64,000 nucleotides of DNA from Halomonas sp. LBP4 (GTDB lineage Bacteria; Pseudomonadota; Gammaproteobacteria; Pseudomonadales; Halomonadaceae), in assembly GCF_003202205.1 (NCBI RefSeq), contig NZ_PDOG01000006.1, positions 105,068-169,067 of the forward strand, given 5' to 3'. Position numbers and translations under genes: made by a program. The notes below the pieces were generated by a model. The model did no database searches and was not told where the DNA came from. It saw nothing but the letters and a program-made list of their open reading frames with translations. Below, piece by piece: positions 58,020 through 64,000 of this stretch. Numbering within the stretch: position 1 is the stretch's first letter; each line of letters begins with the position of its first letter.

Positions 58020-59987
58020 TCATAGCTCGCGCAGCAGCGCCGTCAGCTCGGCACGCCGCATCGCGAGCCGCTCCTCGGCCTGTTCCCGGCGCTGCGCCAG
58101 CGACGCGATGCGTGCATCCTGTGCCTCCAGCTCGGCCACGTAGCGCTGGCCCGGTTCGGTGTCGATGCCCACGGCGGCGAGATTGTCGCGGATCCTGGCC
58201 TGGCTGTCGGCGGCCCGCTGCAGGTCGCGCGCCAGGCCCCTCAGCTCGTCCTCCACCTCGGCGACCCCGCGCCGATGCTCGACCAGGGCAGCCAGGGCCT
58301 CGGCGGTGTCGTCATCGGCGGCATCGGTCCACTGCGCCAGCAGCTCGGTGTCGGCATCCACCAGGGCGACGGTCTGGCTGCGGGTCACCTCTTCCCGGGC
58401 CTCGACCACGGCACTGCCACCGGGGTCGAGCGCCACCCGCAGCCGCCGATGGGTGGGGGTGGACTCGACCAGGGCGTCGGAAGAGAAACGCCAGCCCGCC
58501 CGCGCCGGATGCTCGATCATCACGCGGCGGGGAGCGCGAGCCTCGCTGTCGAGGGTATAGCGTGTGGTGACCCGCGAGAGCCGCGTGGCCCTCAGGGTGC
58601 CATCGACGATGGTGACCCGCGCCAGGCTCTCCTCGGGCCGGGACTCGCTGCTGATGCGCACCTGGCGGTCGGCGGCGAAGCTGGCCAGGCGAGCATCGCC
58701 GGCCGGGATGCCCGGCAGGTTGATGTCCCCCACATGGCCGACGCCCTCCTCGTAGACGGTGACCAGCCCCGTCGGCAGGAAGCTCTCGGTGCGATTCTCC
58801 AGGCGCACCGCGGCCACGGGATGATCCTCGCCGCGCTCCGGCTGGAAGACCGAGAGACGCTCGGCGGGCACCCGGGCATCGATATAGGGGACCGCCAGGG
58901 TCCGCCCCGCCGCCAGATCCACCGGCTGGGGCAGCCGCCAGGTGGCGGCCGTGGCGCCCTGCGTGGCCAGGGCCGGCTGCGCCGGCTCGGCGACGGCGGC
59001 CATGTCGCTCGCCGCCCTGCCTCGCGCCCGGGCGGACTCCATCGCGGGGGCCTGCACGGCGCCCCGGTCGGGCCGCGGCGGGGCCGCCGTGTCGGCGCTG
59101 ACCGGCACCTCGGGACGCGTGTGCCAGTAGCGCTGGAGCAGGCGCTGGGACAGCGTCACCGGGGCCCCGCTGGAGAGCGTCAGGGTCACCGCGTCCCAGT
59201 CGGCGCCGCTGGCATTCTCGATCACCGCCCAGGCCTGCAGGCGCGCCTCCCGCTCACCATCGAGCAGCAGCCGATAGGCGGTCTTCCACACCGGCGCGGC
59301 CACCACGTAGGAGAGGCCCACCTCGCGTTCCCCCTGCCCTTCGAGGGTGATGTCGATACGGCGCATCTCGTCGGTGCGCCCCCGCCCGCTGATCCGGGCC
59401 GCCTGGCGCAGTCGCTCGCGCAGGGCCGCGTCGAGGATCTCGAGCCGCGCCCCCCTGGCCAGCCTCAGGGTCGCCACGCTGCCCTCGTCATCGAGCACCG
59501 CCAGGGTCCGGGTTTCCTCCTGCCCCTCGCCCCGGGGCGGTCGGACGTCGACGCCGAGCAGCAGTCCCTCGACGCTGCGGCCCCCCGAGGTGGCCCTCAC
59601 GGGCACCCCCTGCAGGGCACCGGCCAGACGCACCACCGAGCCCAGGTCCTCGGGCCCGAAGGGCAGCCGGCGAAAGGTTTCCTCCACGGCGGCGAGGCCA
59701 TCCAGCGTCAGGGAGACCAGTCGACCCTCGGGGTCGCGCACCACCAGGCTCTTGAGGATGTCGTCGACCTGCGCCAGGGGCACGTCGAGGTGCAGGATGC
59801 CGCTCCCCTCCAGCGGCGCGGTCCGGTGTATCTCCGCCAGGCCTCCCGAGGAGAGCGTGACCGCCGCCACCCGCTGTTCCGCCGCCAGCGGGCCGGCGAG
59901 GCCGCCACCGAAGCACAACAGCAAGGCCAAGGCACCCGGCCGCACGCCCCGCCACGACGACGCTCTCGCCCTTTGGCACTGTCCCAT
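58020..59987 (-). CDS. DUF4139 domain-containing protein, secreted
   Basis: 655 residues. A signal peptide with a long basic n-region (about 1-36, cut near LAA-EQ) is followed by a beta-rich part (about 40-200), a DUF4139 domain (about 210-540; includes LSYVVAAPVWKTAYRLLLDG and WRLPQPVDLAAGRTLAVPYID) and a C-terminal coiled coil (about 560-650; LRGLARDLQRAADSQARI, AEERLAMRRAEL). The function is unknown; the family is linked to envelope proteins. A low-complexity Ala/Pro/Arg linker (about 290-340) interrupts the domain. It is 35 bases from the cydC stop on the same strand. Confidence 0.88.
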   Translation of the reverse strand: MGQCQRARASSWRGVRPGALALLLCFGGGLAGPLAAEQRVAAVTLSSGGLAEIHRTAPLEGSGILHLDVPLAQVDDILKSLVVRDPEGRLVSLTLDGLAAVEETFRRLPFGPEDLGSVVRLAGALQGVPVRATSGGRSVEGLLLGVDVRPPRGEGQEETRTLAVLDDEGSVATLRLARGARLEILDAALRERLRQAARISGRGRTDEMRRIDITLEGQGEREVGLSYVVAAPVWKTAYRLLLDGEREARLQAWAVIENASGADWDAVTLTLSSGAPVTLSQRLLQRYWHTRPEVPVSADTAAPPRPDRGAVQAPAMESARARGRAASDMAAVAEPAQPALATQGATAATWRLPQPVDLAAGRTLAVPYIDARVPAERLSVFQPERGEDHPVAAVRLENRTESFLPTGLVTVYEEGVGHVGDINLPGIPAGDARLASFAADRQVRISSESRPEESLARVTIVDGTLRATRLSRVTTRYTLDSEARAPRRVMIEHPARAGWRFSSDALVESTPTHRRLRVALDPGGSAVVEAREEVTRSQTVALVDADTELLAQWTDAADDDTAEALAALVEHRRGVAEVEDELRGLARDLQRAADSQARIRDNLAAVGIDTEPGQRYVAELEAQDARIASLAQRREQAEERLAMRRAELTALLREL

Positions 59988-60022
59988 AACGGTCTTCCCC
60001 TCGGCGTCACCCCGACAGGCTA

Positions 60023-61741
60023 TCAGGTATAGCCGCTCAACCGGCCGTCAACCAGTTGCAGGGTGTGCTGCACGCCGGGGGGATCGACCTCGCCGCCGAG
60101 CTGGTGCACCAGGTAGACCACCGTGCGCCCGGCCAGCCACTCATCGAGCCAGCGGGCAAGGCGGGAGGCGGTCCCGGCATCCAGGCCGGCGAAGGGCTCG
60201 TCGAGGATCACCAGGGCCGGGTCGCGCAGCACCAGCCGGGCCAGCGCCAGGCGGCGGGCCTGCCCGCCCGAGAGCCGGCGGCCCCCCTCCCCGACCCGGG
60301 TGTCGAGTCCGTGGGGCAGCGCCTCGGCCCAGTCGGCCAGTGCCACCGCCGCCAGCGCCCGCCACAGGTCGGCCACGCTTGCCGCAGGGTCGGCGATACG
60401 CAGGTTGGCGGCCAGGCTGTCGTCGAACAGGTCGACCCGCTGGGTCAGCATCGCCACCCGTTCGGCGAGCCGCGACGGTGACAGTCGTCCGAGCTCGATA
60501 GCGCCCAGCCGGACCCGCCCCTCGGTCGCGCCGAGCCGACCGGCGAGCAGGGCGGCGACGCTGGACTTGCCGGCCCCGGAGCCGCCGGTGATCGCCAGTC
60601 GCTCGCCGGGGGCCAGGGAGAACGAGACATCGTCCAGCGCCGGCACCAGGGCCCCGGGGTAGTGCAGCGTCACCCCCTCCAGGCTCAGCGCCGGCGGGCC
60701 CGGCGGCAGCCCCTCGCCCGCCTCCACGTCGGGCGGTCGGGCCGCCTCCAGGGCGTTGAGACGCTCGGCGGCGGCCCGGGTGGCCCCCAGCCGCGTGAAG
60801 GCCAGGGGCAGGCCGGCCAGGGCCTCGTTCATCGCCAACACCGCCAGGGCCATCATCACCACCAGCGGCCCCGGGAGGGTACCGGCGTCATGGGCCAGGG
60901 CCGCCAGCCACAGTACCGCCGCCAGGGTCACGCCCACCGCCACGCCGACCAGGGCATTGCCCAGCGCCGCCCGCTGCCCGAGCCGGCGCTGGTCGGCCTC
61001 GAGGCGCGCCTCGAGGGTGTCCAGGCGACGGCGATGCTCCGCCAGGCTGCCGTAGGCCTCCAGTTCGGCGAGGCCCTGCAGCTGTTCGATCAACCGCCCC
61101 CGCAACCGCTCCAGGTCGGCGACCTGGCGGTGGCTCGTGGCCATGCCGAGCCGTGCCTGCCCCAGCGTGATCCAGGCGAGGGCCAGGCCCAGCAGCACGA
61201 CCACGGCGGCCCCCACCGCCGGCGACCACAGGGCGAGGAAGCCCCCCAGCCCGAGCAGCGCCAGGGCCGCCACGGCCGGCGGCGCCAGCAGCCGCAGGTA
61301 GAGGCCGTCGAGGGTGTCGATATCGGCGGTCAGGCGGTGCAGCCAGTCGCTGGCCCGGCGCCGCGACAGCGCCCGGTCGTCCAGCGCCGCCAGCACGCCG
61401 AACAGCCGGCCGCGCAGGTCGGCCAGCAGCCTCAGCACGGTATCGTGGTTGTAGAGGCGTTCTAGATAGCGCGACACCGTGCGGGTCACGGCGAAGGCGC
61501 GAATGCCGCCGCCGGGCACGTAGACGTCCAGGCTCGCCGCCAGCCCGGCCACCATCGCCAGGCCGGCCAGGGCACTCGCGGTGATGAACCAGCCGGAGAG
61601 TGCCAGCAGGCCCACGGCGGAGAGCAGCGTCAGGGCCATCAGGGCCGCGCCCGCGACCAGCCGCCCCCGCCGCCGGTCGAGCAGGCGCAGCCAGGGGGCG
61701 AAGGTGGTGCGCAGGGTGTCCCCGCGCCGGGGGTCAGTCAT
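60023..61741 (-). CDS. cydC: Thiol reductant ABC exporter subunit CydC
   Basis: 572 residues. A six-helix transmembrane domain (about 25-310) and a nucleotide-binding domain: Walker A GGSGAGKSS (386-394), LSGGQ (490-494), VILDEP (511-516). CydDC exports glutathione/cysteine and is needed to assemble cytochrome bd. It overlaps cydD by 8 bases. In Walker A, Ser replaces the last Thr. Confidence 0.96.
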   Translation of the reverse strand: MTDPRRGDTLRTTFAPWLRLLDRRRGRLVAGAALMALTLLSAVGLLALSGWFITASALAGLAMVAGLAASLDVYVPGGGIRAFAVTRTVSRYLERLYNHDTVLRLLADLRGRLFGVLAALDDRALSRRRASDWLHRLTADIDTLDGLYLRLLAPPAVAALALLGLGGFLALWSPAVGAAVVVLLGLALAWITLGQARLGMATSHRQVADLERLRGRLIEQLQGLAELEAYGSLAEHRRRLDTLEARLEADQRRLGQRAALGNALVGVAVGVTLAAVLWLAALAHDAGTLPGPLVVMMALAVLAMNEALAGLPLAFTRLGATRAAAERLNALEAARPPDVEAGEGLPPGPPALSLEGVTLHYPGALVPALDDVSFSLAPGERLAITGGSGAGKSSVAALLAGRLGATEGRVRLGAIELGRLSPSRLAERVAMLTQRVDLFDDSLAANLRIADPAASVADLWRALAAVALADWAEALPHGLDTRVGEGGRRLSGGQARRLALARLVLRDPALVILDEPFAGLDAGTASRLARWLDEWLAGRTVVYLVHQLGGEVDPPGVQHTLQLVDGRLSGYT

Positions 61742-63437
61742 GCCGGGCCTCCTGCGCCGCTGGCGCGACCGGGCGACCGTCGGCCAGCTCGAGCCGGCGG
61801 TCCGCCAGCGCCATCAGCGCCGGGTGATGGGTGGCGATCACCAGGCTGCGCCCCGCCCCGGCCAGCTCGCCCAGGGCCGCGACCACCCGGGCCTCGGTGT
61901 CGGCATCGAGGCTGGCGGTGGGTTCGTCGAGCAGCACCAGCGGGGCCGGCGAGAGGAACACCCGCGCCAGCGCCAGGCGCTGGGCCTGGCCGCCGGAGAG
62001 GCCGACGCCCCGCTCGCCCAGCGGCGTCGCCAGCCCCTGGGGCAGGCGGGCCACCAGCTCGCCGAGGCCGGCCCTCCCTAGCGCCGCCCGCATGGCGGGC
62101 TCATCGGCCTCGGGTGCGGCCAGGCGCAGGTTGTCGGCGAGGCTGCCCTGGATCAGCAGCGGACGCTGGTCCATCCAGGCGAAGGCGAGGCCGGCGGCCA
62201 GCCGCCGCTCGCCCTGCCCGGGGCCGACGAAGCCGGCGAGCAGCTGCAGCAGGGTCGACTTGCCCGCCCCCGACGGCCCGGTGATCGCCAGTACCTCGCC
62301 CGGCCGCACCGCCAGGTCCAGCGGCCCCAGCACGCGCCCCCGGCCGGGGTATTCCACCGTGACGGCGTACAGGGTCGCCAGCTCGCCCGAGGCGGTCGGC
62401 ACCGGCCCCCGGCCCCCGTCACGCCCGGGAGCGGGCACCTCAGTGAGCAGCGCCACCAGGCCGTCGGCGGCCCCCAGCGCCGCGGCCCGGTCGTGGTAGT
62501 GCTGCGACAGGGTGCGCAGGGGCTGGAAGAATTCCGGCGCCAGCAGCAGCACCAGCAGGCCGGAGAAGAGCGTCAGCCCGGGCGAAGGGCCGTAGTCGAT
62601 ATAGCCCAGCAGGCCGAAGCCCACATAGATCGCCACCACGGCGATGGCCACCGAGGCGAAGAACTCCAGCACCGCCGAGGAGAGGAAGGCCAGGCGCAGG
62701 GTGCGCATGCTCAGGCGCCGATAGTCGTCGGCGGCGGCGTGTACCTCGGCGGTGGCCTCCCGGGTACGGCCGAACAGCTGCAGGGTGGTGATCCCCCGCA
62801 CCCGGTCGATGAAGTGGCCGGAGAGCCGGGCCACGGCGGCGAACTGCTGGCGATTGAGCCGTTCGGCGCCCATGCCGACCAGCGCCATGAACACCGGGAT
62901 CAGGGGCGCCGAGAGCAACAGGAAGAGCGCCGCCAGCCAGTCGAGCCAGACCACCACGACGAGGACCAGCAGCGGCAGCACGACCGCCAGGCGCAATTGC
63001 GGCAGGAAGCGGGCGAAGTAACCGTCCAGGGCCTCCACCTGCTCCACCAGTTGGTTGGCCAGCGAGGCCGAGTGGCGCGAGGCCAGGCGCACCGGCCCCA
63101 GCCGCGCCAGGTGGTCGAGCAGCGCCGCCCGCGCCCGGCGGCGGATGCGCAGGCTGGCCTCGAGACCGGCCGCCTCCTGCCCCCACTGGGCCAGGGCGCG
63201 CAGCGGCAGGATCACGCCCAGGGCGAGAAAGCCCGGCCAGAGTTCCCCCGGGGCCCGCGTCGCCACCACCAGCTCGGATACCAGCCAGGCCAGTGCGCCC
63301 ATCTGCCCCAGGGTCAGGGCCCCGGCGACCACCCCGGCCAGGGTCGCCAGCCCCAGCAGGCGGCGCTCGGGGGCGGCCAGCTCATTGAGCCAGCGCCGCG
63401 GGGTCAGGGCCTCGCCCGGCGTTTCCGGCTCGCTCAT
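61734..63437 (-). CDS. cydD: Thiol reductant ABC exporter subunit CydD
   Basis: 567 residues. Transmembrane domain (about 25-320) with GHFIDRVRGITTLQLFGR, typical of CydD; nucleotide-binding domain with Walker A GPSGAGKST (387-395), LSGGQ (480-484), VLLDE (501-505) and the switch His537. It forms a heterodimer with CydC. It lies 4 bases after cydB, so cydB-cydD-cydC are one transcript; no cydX gene fits between cydB and cydD. Confidence 0.96.
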   Translation of the reverse strand: MSEPETPGEALTPRRWLNELAAPERRLLGLATLAGVVAGALTLGQMGALAWLVSELVVATRAPGELWPGFLALGVILPLRALAQWGQEAAGLEASLRIRRRARAALLDHLARLGPVRLASRHSASLANQLVEQVEALDGYFARFLPQLRLAVVLPLLVLVVVVWLDWLAALFLLLSAPLIPVFMALVGMGAERLNRQQFAAVARLSGHFIDRVRGITTLQLFGRTREATAEVHAAADDYRRLSMRTLRLAFLSSAVLEFFASVAIAVVAIYVGFGLLGYIDYGPSPGLTLFSGLLVLLLAPEFFQPLRTLSQHYHDRAAALGAADGLVALLTEVPAPGRDGGRGPVPTASGELATLYAVTVEYPGRGRVLGPLDLAVRPGEVLAITGPSGAGKSTLLQLLAGFVGPGQGERRLAAGLAFAWMDQRPLLIQGSLADNLRLAAPEADEPAMRAALGRAGLGELVARLPQGLATPLGERGVGLSGGQAQRLALARVFLSPAPLVLLDEPTASLDADTEARVVAALGELAGAGRSLVIATHHPALMALADRRLELADGRPVAPAAQEARHD

Positions 63438-63441
63438 TGGC

Positions 63442-64000
63442 TCAGTGATACCCCTCGCCCACCTTGACCTTGCCGCGGAATACCCAGTAGGTCCAGGCGG
63501 TATAGGCCAGCACGATGGGAATCACGAACAGCACACCGAGCAGCAGGAAGAGCTGGGACTCCGGCGCCGAGGCGGCGTCCCAGATGGTGTAGTTCGGCGG
63601 CACGATCACCGGCCACTTGCTCGCCACCAGCCCCAGGTAGGTGAAGATATAGACCCCCAGGGTCGCCACGAAGGGCAGCCCCTCGCTGCGGCGGCGAACC
63701 GAACGGAACACCACGAAGGCGCAGAACAGCGCCAGGGCGGGCAGGATCCAGATCAGCTGGATATGGTCGAACCAGCGTGCCCAGACGGCCGGGTTCACGA
63801 AGGGCGTCCAGAGGCTGATGATCAGGAACACCGCGAGCACCGCGGCCAGCAGTGGCGGCGTGATGCGATAGGCCCACGCCTGCACATGGCCCTCGGACTT
63901 CATGATCAGCCAGGTGGCGCCGAGCAGCGCGTAGCCCGCCATCAGCCCCAGGCCGGTGAGCACGGTGAAGGGCGTCAGCCAGTCCAGCGCTCCACCCACG
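63442..64000 (-). CDS. cydB: Cytochrome bd-type quinol oxidase subunit II (5' end cut by window)
   Basis: Only the C-terminal 185 residues are in the window; the true start lies beyond 64000. GGALDWLTPFTVLTGLGLMAGYALLGATWLIMKSEG is the conserved CydB middle segment. FRSVRRRSEGLPFVATLGVYIFTYLGLVASKWPVIVPPNYTIWDAAS and VIPIVLAYTAWTYWVFRGKVKVGEGYH are the C-terminal third. It is the bd-oxidase subunit that pairs with CydA. The apparent GTG near the edge is internal, not a start. I cannot tell CydB from the cyanide-insensitive CioB type from this part. Confidence 0.93.
   Translation of the reverse strand, partial: VGGALDWLTPFTVLTGLGLMAGYALLGATWLIMKSEGHVQAWAYRITPPLLAAVLAVFLIISLWTPFVNPAVWARWFDHIQLIWILPALALFCAFVVFRSVRRRSEGLPFVATLGVYIFTYLGLVASKWPVIVPPNYTIWDAASAPESQLFLLLGVLFVIPIVLAYTAWTYWVFRGKVKVGEGYH

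Noticed and set aside
63997..63999. GTG as the start codon of the last gene
   Set aside because: It sits in the middle of the conserved CydB sequence GGALDWLTPF; the gene continues past the window edge.

Overview
The window is a 64 kb stretch of a GC-rich gammaproteobacterial chromosome. Halomonas or a close relative in the Halomonadaceae is the best fit. This rests on the infC-rpmI-rplT-pheST-ihfA block, the Pseudomonas-like order of the cytochrome oxidase assembly genes, a separate hut locus and very high GC at third codon positions. It is an inference from gene content and protein style, not a database match. Coding density is high. I found no rRNA, insertion sequence, phage or CRISPR. There is one tRNA, tRNA-Pro(GGG).

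Layout. 0-4 kb: a LysR regulator, ppnN, a small membrane protein, a MioC-like flavodoxin and a DUF2788 protein. 4-11 kb (minus strand): the translation block thrS-infC-rpmI-rplT // pheS-pheT-ihfA. infC appears to start at AUC behind a strong ribosome binding site, and a clear rho-independent terminator separates rplT from pheS. 11-12.6 kb: an OmpA-type lipoprotein and a DUF2489 protein. 12.7-20.9 kb: a full aa3-type cytochrome c oxidase locus (ctaC-ctaD-ctaG-ctaE) with its assembly genes (SURF1, heme A synthase, heme O synthase). 21.1-27.5 kb: a phasin-like protein, an lrgAB pair, and a second heme-copper oxidase operon whose CuA subunit carries two cytochrome c domains. 27.7-31.8 kb: tRNA-Pro, small envelope proteins, a methyltransferase and a LIV-type binding protein. 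31.8-35.7 kb: the LIV-type permease and ATPase genes, convergent with the binding protein.

36.6-46.2 kb is the histidine utilisation (hut) locus: hutC, a YjiH-family transporter, hutI, hutG, hutU, hutH and an antiporter-family permease. Two identical TGTATATACA palindromes lie between yjiH and hutI, one near each gene, which puts the transporter in the hut regulon. 46.3-47.2 kb is a scar. It holds a P-type cation ATPase reduced to its two ends and an mntA-hepT toxin-antitoxin pair whose hepT has lost its middle. 47.3-57.9 kb carries hrpB, a RutR-like TetR regulator and a purine salvage/catabolism set: xdhABC, guanine deaminase and an adenine deaminase. A near-consensus RutR operator lies between the regulator and xdhA, and a weaker copy lies upstream of the adenine deaminase gene. 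58-64 kb: a DUF4139 protein, then cydC, cydD and the 3' part of cydB (cut by the window edge), which make and assemble the bd-type quinol oxidase.

The window therefore holds three terminal oxidases (two heme-copper, one bd). It also holds routes from histidine to glutamate plus formamide, and from adenine or guanine to urate. No urate oxidase is present here. I did not find a wholly new multi-gene system. The most interesting items are the regulatory inferences (HutC sites, relocated RutR-like control), the diheme subunit II, the AUC start of infC and the deletion scar.
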